64,000 bases of DNA from Bacteroidaceae bacterium. GTDB lineage: Bacteria; Bacteroidota; Bacteroidia; Bacteroidales; Bacteroidaceae. Below the pieces are notes generated by a model. That model saw only the letters and a list, made by a program, of their open reading frames with translations. It was not told the DNA's origin and made no database searches. The stretch covers positions 1 to 64,000 of the forward strand of contig JAFUVM010000036.1 of assembly GCA_017483665.1 (NCBI GenBank), read 5' to 3'. Of this stretch, positions 26,646 through 37,100 are shown piece after piece (the stretch's first letter is position 1; the number at the start of each line of letters is the position of its first letter). The translations under genes were made by a program, and so were the position numbers.

Positions 26646-26740
26646 TTGACGAGTTGACGAGTTGACAAGTTAACAAGTTGTTTCACCTAAGAAGCAGACA
26701 AGTTTAACAAGTTGACGAGTCGACGAGTTAAAATACATAA
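26643..26740. repeat. AGTTGACR-type repeats on the left of the four-helix-bundle gene
   Basis: Begins at the frdA stop codon with AGTTGACGAGTTGACGAG, then AGTTAACAAG, a spacer, and a second block ACAAGTTGACGAGTCGACG. Same repeat as at 2206-2345. The matching copy right of the gene is inverted. Confidence 0.85.
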
Positions 26741-26774
26741 GATATTACTAATTTAAGTAAACGAGCAAGGTCAG

Positions 26775-27128
26775 GTGAAAAGTCACAAGGATTTGATAGT
26801 ATGGCAGAAGAGCATGGATCACGTTGCTGCAATATACGTGGCCACAAAAGCTTTTCCAAAAGAAGAACTCTTTGGAATCGTTTCTCAAATGCGTCGTGCT
26901 GCCGTATCAATCCCTTCAAATATCGCCGAAGGCTATGGCCGGCTGTATGACAGGGAAACCGTCAAATTCCTAAGTAATGCACTTGGTTCAGCATCAGAAT
27001 TGGAAACACAACTTATAATTTCAAAGGATCTTGGATATTTATTAATAGAGGAATTCCAGAAATTGATAAGCCAGATTGAAGAAATTATTAGGATGTTGTC
27101 TGCACTCATCAAGTCTGCAAACCAATAA
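26775..27128 (+). CDS. Four-helix-bundle protein (S23/IVP family) inserted in the frd operon
   Basis: 117 aa, GTG start. Motifs of the PF05635/TIGR02436 family: [15 protein letters not shown], then [17 protein letters not shown] and a Glu-rich C-terminal helix pair. The family was first noted in 23S rRNA intervening sequences and is related to the Avd accessory protein of diversity-generating retroelements; its general role is unknown. GC content is clearly lower than that of frdA and frdB. The gene is bracketed by inverted copies of the AGTTGACR repeat, which suggests that repeat and gene moved together. No reverse transcriptase is nearby. Confidence 0.88.
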   Translation: MKSHKDLIVWQKSMDHVAAIYVATKAFPKEELFGIVSQMRRAAVSIPSNIAEGYGRLYDRETVKFLSNALGSASELETQLIISKDLGYLLIEEFQKLISQIEEIIRMLSALIKSANQ

Positions 27129-27167
27129 ACTTGTTAACTCGTCAACTCGTTTACTTGTCAACTTACA
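27129..27167. repeat. Inverted AGTTGACR-type repeat on the right of the four-helix-bundle gene
   Basis: Reads CTTGTTAACTCGTCAACTCG then TTTACTTGTCAACTT, the reverse complement of the left-hand repeat. It ends a few bases before the frdB start codon. Confidence 0.85.
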
Positions 27168-27172
27168 AAATC

Positions 27173-27931
27173 ATGGCTAAGAATATATCAGTAACAGTTA
27201 AGTTCTGGAAGCAGAACGGTCCTAAGGACAAGGGACACTTCGACACGCATGAGTTGAAGAACATTCCCGACGATACCTCGTTCCTCGAGGCGCTCGACAT
27301 CATGAACGAGGAGCTTATAAACGAGGGCAAGGAGCCTTTCGTGTTCGACCACGACTGCCGCGAAGGCATCTGCGGCATGTGCTCGCTCTACATCAACGGC
27401 ACGCCGCACGGCAAGACAGAGCGCGGCGCCACGACTTGCCAGCTCTACATGCGTAAGTTCAAGGACGGCGAGACCATTACCGTAGAGCCTTGGCGCTCGG
27501 CCGGTTTCCCCGTCATCAAGGACTGCATGGTCGACCGCAACGCCTTCGACAAGATTATGCAGGCAGGCGGCTACACGACCGTCCGCACCGGACAGGCTCA
27601 GGATGCCAATGCCATCCTTATTCCGAAGGAAGACGCCGACGAGGCGATGGACTGCGCCAGCTGCATCGGTTGCGGTGCCTGCGTGGCAGCTTGCAAGAAC
27701 GGCTCCGCCATGCTCTTCGTCAGCTCGAAGGTGAGCCAGCTTGCCCTGCTTCCTCAGGGTAAGGTAGAGGCAGCCAAGCGTGCGAAGGCCATGGTGGCGA
27801 AGATGGACGAGCTGGGCTTCGGCAACTGCACGAACACTCGTGCCTGCGAAGCCGTCTGCCCGAAGTGCGAGACCATCTCCAACATCGCCCGCCTGAACCG
27901 CGAGTTCATCTGCGCCAAGCTCGCAGACTAA
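27173..27931 (+). CDS. frdB: Fumarate reductase/succinate dehydrogenase iron-sulfur subunit
   Basis: 252 aa from the ATG at 27173; codons upstream in frame belong to the repeat. The [2Fe-2S] ligands are in CREGICGMC (then the fourth Cys in TTCQLYMR), and the [4Fe-4S] and [3Fe-4S] ligands in [15 protein letters not shown] and [12 protein letters not shown]. It relays electrons between FrdA and FrdC. Usually next to frdA; here separated by about 530 bp containing the four-helix-bundle gene. Confidence 0.96.
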   Translation: MAKNISVTVKFWKQNGPKDKGHFDTHELKNIPDDTSFLEALDIMNEELINEGKEPFVFDHDCREGICGMCSLYINGTPHGKTERGATTCQLYMRKFKDGETITVEPWRSAGFPVIKDCMVDRNAFDKIMQAGGYTTVRTGQAQDANAILIPKEDADEAMDCASCIGCGACVAACKNGSAMLFVSSKVSQLALLPQGKVEAAKRAKAMVAKMDELGFGNCTNTRACEAVCPKCETISNIARLNREFICAKLAD

Positions 27932-27946
27932 ATAATGTATGTAAAT

Positions 27947-27977
27947 GGAGCAAGAAGCAGTAATTGCTTTTTGCTCC
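27947..27977 (+). terminator. Hairpin terminator after frdB
   Basis: 13-bp stem GGAGCAAGAAGCA / TGCTTTTTGCTCC with one mismatch and a 5-base loop, followed by TTT, 15 bp after the frdB stop. Confidence 0.75.
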
Positions 27978-27996
27978 TTTATATATAATAAGGTAT

Positions 27997-28230
27997 ATGC
28001 CGACACTACTCACCATATTCGGATTAAGGTTTTAATTCTTCCTTGATGAGCACGAGCCTGTTCATGTTCACATTGAAGCAAACGGAAGGAAGGCAAAGAT
28101 AGTCTTAGACCCAGAAGTCAGTTTGGTGTATAACCATGGTCTGAAAGAACAAGAACTTAAGAAAGCAATGGAGACTTGCCGAACCTACAGGGATGATTTT
28201 ATTGCAGAGTGGCATAAACGATTCGGATAA
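27997..28230 (+). pseudogene. DUF4160-family protein with an in-frame ochre codon
   Basis: 78 codons. Starts MPTLLTIFGLRF, then TAA at 28033-28035, then FFLDEHEPVHVHIEANGRKAK and on to the normal end. DUF4160 proteins read RF(Y/F)FF at this point, so TAT or TAC to TAA is the likely change. DUF4160 and DUF2442 genes usually sit side by side, as here (2 bp to the next gene), and are suspected toxin-antitoxin-like partners. Confidence 0.7.
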
Positions 28231-28232
28231 GT

Positions 28233-28649
28233 ATGGAAACGATAAAGAACGTGTGGTTCGATGCTTATAGGATTTACATCAGAACCAAAGAAAGGAACAA
28301 ATACAGCCGACCGCTGGAAGCCTTCCCGGAGCTGAAAGATGCAGATGCGGAGCAACGCAACGCCTTTGCCATTTCTTCCGATGGTGAGGAGATACGTTGG
28401 GAGAGCCTTGATGCCGACCTCCACATATCCAGCTTCTTCGAAACGAAGGAGCCAAACTATCAGAACGAGGTGGCTCAGCTCTTTGCGCGTTTCCCCTGGC
28501 TCAACTACGCGGAAGTGGCAAAAGAAATTGGTGTATATCCAAGTCTCATAGCACGCTATATCTATGGTATGGCCGAGCCGACACCTTCGCAGATGGAACA
28601 GTTGCGCTCGTCTCTACATGCTTTCGGACGTGAGTTACAGACGGCATAG
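28233..28649 (+). CDS. DUF2442 domain protein with C-terminal HTH-like region
   Basis: 138 aa. The N-terminal 75 residues (IKNVWFDAYRIYIRTKER, then SSDGEEIRWESLDADLHISS) match the DUF2442 pattern; the C-terminal part (NYAEVAKEIGVYPSLIARYI) resembles a helix-turn-helix of the XRE type. A DNA-binding antitoxin-like role is plausible but not proven. Its usual partner, the DUF4160 gene upstream, is interrupted. Confidence 0.7.
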   Translation: METIKNVWFDAYRIYIRTKERNKYSRPLEAFPELKDADAEQRNAFAISSDGEEIRWESLDADLHISSFFETKEPNYQNEVAQLFARFPWLNYAEVAKEIGVYPSLIARYIYGMAEPTPSQMEQLRSSLHAFGRELQTA

Positions 28650-28773
28650 CGAAAGGACATGAAGTATAGCCCTTAAACACAACCAGCCAATGAAGTAAAA
28701 GAACGAGACGCGATTCGGCTCGTAGGATGAGGCTTAGCCTCACGGGGCCATAGGTTTTTATTAACAAACGATA

Positions 28774-28804
28774 TTTGACACAACAAAAAGTTTCCGTAAC
28801 TTTG
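28774..28804 (+). promoter_or_regulatory. Promoter of the toxin-antitoxin pair
   Basis: TTTG (28774-28777), 19 bp, TAACTTTG (28797-28804), a near-ideal Bacteroidetes promoter 21 bp upstream of the antitoxin start. Confidence 0.75.
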
Positions 28805-28825
28805 CGGACGTAAAAGGATAATTGT

Positions 28826-29104
28826 ATGAGTACGCAAGCATTGAACGGGCTGCGCGACTACCTGACAGGCACTTTGTCCATAGCCGACATGAACTGGCTG
28901 GCGGCAGAGCTGACAGAGTTCGCCAGGAAGGAAGAGCATTCTCCGAAGCCTTATACGATGGAGGAACTGAATGCCATGCTCGATGTGGCGGAGGCTGACA
29001 TCGCAGCGGGCAAAGGGACACCCCACGAGGAGGTGATGCACGAATGGGACGAAGAAATCGCTCGCATGGAGCAAGAGGAACCGAAACTGGCCGATGCTGT
29101 ATGA
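28826..29104 (+). CDS. Antitoxin of a type II toxin-antitoxin pair
   Basis: 92 aa, acidic. The first 35 residues are helical (MSTQALNGLRDYLTGTLS, then MNWLAAELTEFARKEE) and the rest is a Glu-rich extended tail (MEELNAMLDVAEADIAAG) of the kind that wraps a RelE/ParE toxin. The ATG of the toxin overlaps its TGA by 4 bp. No sharper family could be named. Confidence 0.75.
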   Translation: MSTQALNGLRDYLTGTLSIADMNWLAAELTEFARKEEHSPKPYTMEELNAMLDVAEADIAAGKGTPHEEVMHEWDEEIARMEQEEPKLADAV

Positions 29105-29415
29105 AAGTCATCTGGCAATCTAAAGCAAAAGAAGGAAGACGTCTTGTAGCGGCATATATCTACCGACAGTTTGGGGTCAATAGTGTGAAGATATTCAGAC
29201 TAAAGGTTGACCAGATGGTAAGAATGCTTATGCAGAGCCCCAACCTTGGTGCCATCGACCCGCTCTTTGCGGACCGTCCTGCCTGTTACCGCAGCGTCAT
29301 CATCAATGGCTTGAGCAAGATGGTTTACCGCATTGACGGTGACACCATCCATATCGTCGGTTTCTGGGACACGCGCAGGGAGCCGCAAGGTCAGGCCGAG
29401 CTGACAGCGTCATAA
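29101..29415 (+). CDS. RelE/ParE-family toxin
   Basis: 104 aa from the ATG at 29101 (ATGA overlap with the antitoxin). Start MKVIWQSKAKEGRRLVAAYI, mid-block MLMQSPNLGAIDPLF, and the C-terminal beta strands (YRSVIINGLSKMVYRIDGDT, IHIVGFWDTRREP) give the RelE/ParE fold with the usual C-terminal Arg pair. It would inhibit translation or gyrase depending on subclass; this cannot be told from sequence by eye. Confidence 0.85.
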   Translation: MKVIWQSKAKEGRRLVAAYIYRQFGVNSVKIFRLKVDQMVRMLMQSPNLGAIDPLFADRPACYRSVIINGLSKMVYRIDGDTIHIVGFWDTRREPQGQAELTAS

Positions 29416-29478
29416 TATATAATGTATAATCCTTATATATAATGTATAATCCTTAGCCCTTAAATCCAGCGTGAGAGG

Positions 29479-29720
29479 AAGCGGCGTGCTCTTATTTCGG
29501 AAGCGCCGTGCTCTTATTCCGGAAGCGCCGGGCTCTTATCCCGGAAGCGCCGGGCTCTTATTTCAGAAGCGCCGTGCTCTTATTCCAGAAGCGCCGTGCC
29601 CTTATTCCGGAAGCGCCGTGCTCTTATTCCGGAAGCGGCGTGCTCTTATTCCAGAAGCGGCGGGCTCTTATTTCGGAAGCGCCAGGCTCTTATTTCGGAA
29701 GCGGCGTGCTCTTATTTTTG
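29479..29720. repeat. 22-bp tandem repeat, family B, eleven units
   Basis: Eleven perfect 22-bp steps from 29479, core AAGCGCCGTGCTCTTATTCC (reverse orientation to the arrays at 9.8, 14.5 and 17.1 kb). It is preceded by two direct copies of a 21-bp ATATATAATGTATAATCC unit at about 29418-29460. From 29721 to 29860 nothing is recognised. Confidence 0.95.
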
Positions 29721-29869
29721 AGGCGCACAGGAATCGGAGTCGGGCTATTCTCGATGTCACGATGTTTGAAGGGGACAAACGACAGGCTCCAACGGGGGGG
29801 CTTGCGTTAAATTTTGTTGTTTTTTGCGGATTTTAAGGCTGGAATGGGGCATTTCTCGATAATTATGCT

Positions 29870-29877
29870 TAACTTTG
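29870..29877 (+). promoter_or_regulatory. Probable -7 box of the GNAT-like gene
   Basis: TAACTTTG, 40 bp before the start codon at 29917; only a weak T-rich -33 region upstream. Confidence 0.5.
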
Positions 29878-29916
29878 CGCGTTAATTATGCATAATCAGC
29901 AAACAAAAAACGAAAT

Positions 29917-31071
29917 ATGACTAACGTGACGGTCAGCCAGGTTACCACGAGGAAAGAGCTGCGTGCCTTTGTCCGCTTCAACTACAAGCTCTACAAGGAC
30001 TGTCCGCAGGCTGTGCCAGACCTGCTGGAGGACACGCTCGATACGCTCGATGCCCGTAGCAATCCAGCTTTCCGTTTCTGCGATGCCGCATTCTTCCTGG
30101 CGCGTATCGACGGAGAGATTGTGGGCCGTGTGGCCGCCATCATCAACCATCGTGCCAACAAGCGCTGGAACAAGAACGAGGTGCGGTTCGGGTGGATAGA
30201 CTTCATCGACGACCTGAACGTAAGCCGGGCCCTGCTCGACACCGTGGAGCAGTGGGGCCGCGAGCACGGCATGGACAGCATCGTTGGGCCGCTGGGCTTC
30301 ACCGACCTCGACCCCGAGGGCATGCTCACCGAGGGCTTCGACCAGCTCTCTACGCTCTGCACCATATACAACTATCCCTACTATCCACAGCACATGACCC
30401 AGCTGGGCTACGTGCGAGAGACCGGATGGGTGGAGCGAAAGGTGTTCGTACCCAAGGGAGAACACGAGGCAAACAATGCCAAGTACTTCCGCATCGCAGA
30501 GGTTGCCGAGGAACGCTACGGTTTCCGCCAGCGCCACTTCCGCAGCAAACGCGAGATAAAGAAGGGCGGCTACGTGGAGAAGATGCTCGGCGTCATCAAC
30601 CGCGCCTACGTCGACCTCTACGGATACAGCGAGCTCGACGAGGCCCAGATGAAGTGGTATGCCGACCGTTTCCTGCTGCTGCTGGACCGCCGCTTCCTCT
30701 CCGTAGTGGAGAACCAGGAGGGCGAAATCATCGGTGTGGGCGTGTGCATGCCCAGCCTGAGCCGTGCCGTGCAGAAGGCCAAGGCAAAGCTCTTCCCCTT
30801 CGGCTGGTTGCACATCGCCTACGAACTCTGGTTCAGGCGCAAGCACCAGATACTCGACATGCTCCTCATCGGCGTCCTGCCCGAATATCACGACAAGGGA
30901 GCCAACGCCCTCTTCTTTGCCGACATCATCCCCTGCGGCATCCGGTGCGGCTACGAATGGGCCGAGTCGCACCCACAGCTCGAGGACAACATCGCCAGCC
31001 AGAAACAGTGGAAGAACCTGGACTGCAGCATCCACAAGCGCAGAGCCGTCTTCTCGAAGAGCATCAGATAA
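29917..31071 (+). CDS. GNAT-like N-acyltransferase, function unknown
   Basis: 384 aa. Resembles a Bacteroidetes family with two GNAT-like halves: FNYKLYKDCPQAVPDL and FFLARIDGEIVGRVAAIINH in the first, ENQEGEIIGVGVCMPSLSRA and ILDMLLIGVLPEYHDKGANA in the second, the latter being the acetyl-CoA strand and loop position. The block DSIVGPLGFTDLDPEGML is a family hallmark. Substrate unknown. Located 15 bp before parE and probably cotranscribed with it. Confidence 0.75.
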   Translation: MTNVTVSQVTTRKELRAFVRFNYKLYKDCPQAVPDLLEDTLDTLDARSNPAFRFCDAAFFLARIDGEIVGRVAAIINHRANKRWNKNEVRFGWIDFIDDLNVSRALLDTVEQWGREHGMDSIVGPLGFTDLDPEGMLTEGFDQLSTLCTIYNYPYYPQHMTQLGYVRETGWVERKVFVPKGEHEANNAKYFRIAEVAEERYGFRQRHFRSKREIKKGGYVEKMLGVINRAYVDLYGYSELDEAQMKWYADRFLLLLDRRFLSVVENQEGEIIGVGVCMPSLSRAVQKAKAKLFPFGWLHIAYELWFRRKHQILDMLLIGVLPEYHDKGANALFFADIIPCGIRCGYEWAESHPQLEDNIASQKQWKNLDCSIHKRRAVFSKSIR

Positions 31072-31086
31072 GGAGAACCAACGACA

Positions 31087-33078
<1,992 letters not shown>

Positions 33079-33108
33079 AATCCGGAACAGATATAATAAT
33101 ACTTTAAC

Positions 33109-33190
33109 TACGAATCGCACGAATTACACGAATATAACCCCAATAGTCAAAGGCATAGCTCATTCGTGCAACTCGTGTAATTCATGGTAG
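33109..33190. repeat. Inverted-repeat element of the CACGAATT family
   Basis: The left part (CGCACGAATTACACGAAT) and right part (ATTCGTGCAACTCGTGTAAT) are imperfect reverse complements about 28 bp apart, forming a long hairpin between parE and coaD. The same arms with 9-bp period occur at 15559, 19155 and 49372-49622. Confidence 0.8.
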
Positions 33191-33209
33191 AATACAACAA
33201 ACAGGAGTG

Positions 33210-33650
33210 ATGGAAAGGCTGGTTCTCTTCCCCGGGTCGTTCGACCCCTTTACCCGCGGACACGCCGACATCGTCGCGCGGGCGCTGGAGATGTTCGGCG
33301 GTGTTGTCATTGCCGTAGGCTACAACGAGCAGAAGCAGGGCTGGATGCCTGTGGAGGAGCGCGTTGCAGCGATAAGGAAACTCTATGCCGACGAGCCGCG
33401 CGTCAGGGTGGAGCGTTACACGGGCCTCACCGTCGACTTCGCTCGCGAGCAGGGCATCAACGTCATTGTCCGCGGCGTTCGCACAGTGGCCGACTTCGAG
33501 TTCGAGATGCAGCTGGCCGACGTCAACCGCCAGCTCACCGGCATCGAGACCGTCCTGCTCCCCGCATCGCCGCAGCTCGCCAGCCTCAGCAGCTCCATTG
33601 TCCGCGAGCTCGCACACTTCGGGCACGACGTGTCAGCCTTCCTGCCATAA
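33210..33650 (+). CDS. coaD: Phosphopantetheine adenylyltransferase
   Basis: 146 aa from the ATG at 33210, preceded by ACAGGAG. Nucleotidyl-transfer signature FPGSFDPFTRGHAD, with the (T/H)xGH motif, and SSSIVRELA for the C-terminal ISST-type motif; RGVRTVADFEFEMQLA in the middle is diagnostic. Adenylates 4'-phosphopantetheine in coenzyme A synthesis. Confidence 0.96.
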   Translation: MERLVLFPGSFDPFTRGHADIVARALEMFGGVVIAVGYNEQKQGWMPVEERVAAIRKLYADEPRVRVERYTGLTVDFAREQGINVIVRGVRTVADFEFEMQLADVNRQLTGIETVLLPASPQLASLSSSIVRELAHFGHDVSAFLP

Positions 33651-33705
33651 AGCATCGCCCAATCCCCCGTTCGTGCGGATTTCAAATCCGCCACCCCGGC
33701 GAGTG

Positions 33706-33726
33706 GATGACCGTTCTCCGGTCATC
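33706..33726. repeat. GATGACCG hairpin of the repeat block after coaD
   Basis: GATGACCG / CGGTCATC with a 5-base loop, preceded by a CCCGTTCGTGCGGATTTC palindrome-rich block. Copies at 41650-41670 and, with a compensated base pair, at 49168-49188. Confidence 0.75.
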
Positions 33727-33739
33727 AACACGGCACGCC

Positions 33740-33872
33740 CTTATTTCAGAAGCGCTAGGCTCTTATTCCCGGAAGCGCTAGGCTCTTATTTCAGAAGCGC
33801 TAGGCTCTTATTTCAGAAGCGCTAGGCTCTTATTCCCGAAGCGCCGTGCTCTTATTTCAGAAGCCCCTCGCG
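33740..33872. repeat. 22-bp tandem repeat, family B, six units
   Basis: Units with core CTTATTTCAGAAGCGCTAGG, one of them 23 bp long. From 33873 to 34005 there is an AT-rich stretch with no recognised feature before the promoter. Confidence 0.9.
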
Positions 33873-34005
33873 CTTCCCGGAACCGCAGCATGCCGTTTTC
33901 CCGTTTTCCCCCTTACATTATTATTATATACGCGGCAGAAAAACGCCTTTTTGTCACGTGCATTAAAGAAATTTAACCTTTTTCGCAAAGATTTTTCAAA
34001 AAAGC

Positions 34006-34036
34006 TTTGAAGCAATGCTAAAATCTGCTATCTTTG
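34006..34036 (+). promoter_or_regulatory. Promoter of the first giant secreted protein
   Basis: TTTG (34006-34009), 19 bp, TATCTTTG (34029-34036). A leader of about 95 bp follows; its last 35 bp (ATTTATTAACTAAACAAC and onward) resembles the leader of the second paralogue. Confidence 0.8.
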
Positions 34037-34137
34037 CTAGGCAATATGTGTCAAAAGCACGCTCTGCACACCCCAAAAGCTAAAAAAACATACAAACAAA
34101 ACAATTAACCCAATTTATTAACTAAACAACACATTCT

Positions 34138-37100
34138 ATGAGTAAAAAACTACTGAATCTGTGTATGACCGCCCTGTTGAGCGTTGTCAGCACAGCTGCG
34201 TGGGCTCTTTCCGAAGTGAACGGAGTCTACCAGATCGGTTCTCTGGAAGACTGGGTAGCCTTCGCAGAGCTCGTGAATGGTGGCAAGCCCGAAGCTTGTG
34301 CCGTACTGACGGCCGACTTCGACAAGGGCACCGACGGTACCATGGTAGGTAAAGACGGAGTCGACTACCAGGGCACTTTCGACGGCCAGGGACACACCAT
34401 CACCATCAACACCTTCTCTGGAAGTACGGACGGCACCGCACTGTTCCGCAACGTCGGTGCACAAGCCCTCATCCAGAACCTGAAGGTCGTAGGTACCATC
34501 ACCTCCGATAAGAAAGAGGCTTGCGGTATCGCAGCATGGAACCGCGGCACCATCCGCAGCTGCTACGTTGACGTCAACGTGGTCAGCGCTATGGCTGGCG
34601 ACGCAACCAACGGCGGTATCGCCGGCGTCTGCTACCAGGGCGCGATGATCGAGAACTGTCTCGCCAAGTTCACCATCAACGGTGCAACAACCCAGAACTG
34701 CGGCGGTATCGTCGGCTGGTGCAGCGAGCGTACAAACGTCATCAACTGCCTTGTCATCAACGACGGTAGCAACTTCGACATCAACGGCAACAGCGGCACC
34801 ATCGGCCGTAACGACACACACCTGCAGACCGTGAACCTGGAGAGCTACATCGGCAACGAGTACGACAACCGTCCCGGCGGCGCCAGCACCAACAACTATG
34901 CTACCAACGCATGGGGCAACACCAAGTGCGTCACCATCGTCCCCTACGACCAGCTGGCTGACGGTCGCATCTGCTATCAGCTGAACAACGACCAGAGCCA
35001 CATCGCATGGGCACAGGAAATCGGCGTCGACCCCTTCCCCGTTCCCGCCATCTTCGGCGGCAAGCAGGTCTATGCATCTGCTCCCACCGACTGCGACGGC
35101 AAGGCTGAGGGCGAACTCACCTTCTCCAACACCGGTACTGTACAGGCCACTGCACACCAGTACGACAAGTTCGGTATCTGCCCCGTCTGCGGCGCATACA
35201 ACATCTACGGCCTCGAGCGTGACAACAGCGACGGCAGCTTCGTCATCAAGACTGCCAGCGACATCGACCTCTGCGAAGGTCTGAACCGTATCCAGAACGG
35301 CGGCTGGTTCAACATCAAGATGGGCGACGACATCACCTACGTCGCTGAGCCCACACGCTACATCTTCAACACCGGCAACTGGTTCGACGGCAACTTCAAC
35401 GGTGACGGCCATCAGCTCACCATCGAAATGACCGAGATGGAAAGCAACGCATCGTTCATGCCCAACTTCTCCGGTACATTCGAGAACGTCATCATGCACG
35501 GCTCCATCAGCACTGGCGGACAGTATGCAGGCTCCATCACCTCGCACACACGTCGCGACCGCGTCAGAGTGAAGAACGTCTTCTCCGACATCAACATCAC
35601 CACCACCCACGCCGGCGACAACACCACGGGTGGCTTCTTCGGCGTTGTTGAGACTAAGACACAGACCGAGAACTCCATCTATGCAGGCGACATCAACGGC
35701 CACGAGAACACGGAGTGTATCGCAGGCTTCGCAGGATGGTCCTCCGGACAGAGCTACTACACCAACTGCGCATTCCTCGGAACGCTCAACGGTGCCAACG
35801 GCGACTCCAAGACCATCTCGCGTAACCCCGGCAACATCACCTGCACCAACGTCTACATTGCCAACAGCTACGGCTTCGAGGACGAGGCTAAGACCATCCT
35901 CATCGAGGACGTCAACGACATCGAGAGCGGTGCACTCGCTTACGCCCTGAACGGCAACGAAGGCGGCGTAGACCGCTTCTACCAGAAGATCGGCGAGGAC
36001 CTCGCTCCCCTGCCCATCAAGAAGGAAGGCGCACTCGTCTATGCTTCTGCATCGAGCTACCGCTGCGACGGTCAGCCCGAAGGCGACGTCACCTACACCA
36101 ACAGCCCCAGCAGCAGCACGCTGCCTCCTCACCAGTATGACGAAGGCTTCTGCACCGTCTGCGGCGGACTGCAGGAAGACTTCCTGACTCCCGTCGACGG
36201 CTGGTTCGAAATCAGCAACGGCGCCGAGCTCGTATGGTGGACCAACTATGCTGCCAAGTATCTTGATGTCAGTGCACGTCTCACCGAGGACATCGACATG
36301 GACGGCTACTGCGAGCGCTGGGCTAACGTCGGCACCGAAGGCAAGCCCTTCTATGGCAACTTCGACGGACAGTTCCACGTCATCAGCAACCTCATCATCG
36401 ACCATCCCAATGACAACGGCGTAGGCCTCATCGCTGTCATGAACAGCTTGCCCGAAAACGGCTTCGGTGGCATCAGCGCAGAAGACGCACGTGCAGCTGA
36501 AGGCGTATTTATTAAGAATGTAGTGCTCGACGAAAGCTGCTCCATCACCGGTAAGGGCTATGTCGGCATCGTCGGCATGACCGCTCCTTGGGCAGGTCAC
36601 GTCAACATCAAGGGCCTCATGATGTGCGGCGACGTAACAGCCAACGGCGGTCCCAACGCTTCCGGCGTCTTCGGTTGCGTCATGAGCTCCGCTTGCCACG
36701 TCACCATCGACAACTGCGGCATGGTCGGCAACGTCTATGGCCCGAAGGAGAACGGCTCGTTCTCTGGCTGGCTCGGCAGCTATGCCGACGTCACCAACTG
36801 CTATGCAGTAGGCTCTGTGGAAGGCATCCAGGACAGCGCACACTACTTCGCACGTCACGGCGACAGTGACAACGTACACATCAACAACTGCTATGCACGC
36901 TACGGCACACAGGTGCCTAAGGTCAGCGAAGAAGACTTCGAGAGCGGCGCACTGGCATGGAAGGCCAACGGCGAACAGTTCCGCACCGGTTACTGGTTCC
37001 AGAACATCGGCGAGGATATGTATCCCTTCCCCGATCCCACTCACGGCACCGTTATCTATGCAGCTGAGCAATACTTCGGCGTATACGGTGAAGAAGAACT

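Noticed and set aside
26775..27128. Diversity-generating retroelement accessory gene (Avd)
   Set aside because: The four-helix-bundle family is related, but no reverse transcriptase, template repeat or variable repeat with adenine-specific differences was found.
29479..29720. CRISPR array
   Set aside because: Units are directly adjacent with no spacers, the unit is only 22 bp, and no cas genes are present.
29471..29836. A 121-codon ORF made of the 22-bp repeats
   Set aside because: The unit has no stop in any frame in this array, so long ORFs arise automatically; there is no promoter or unique sequence.
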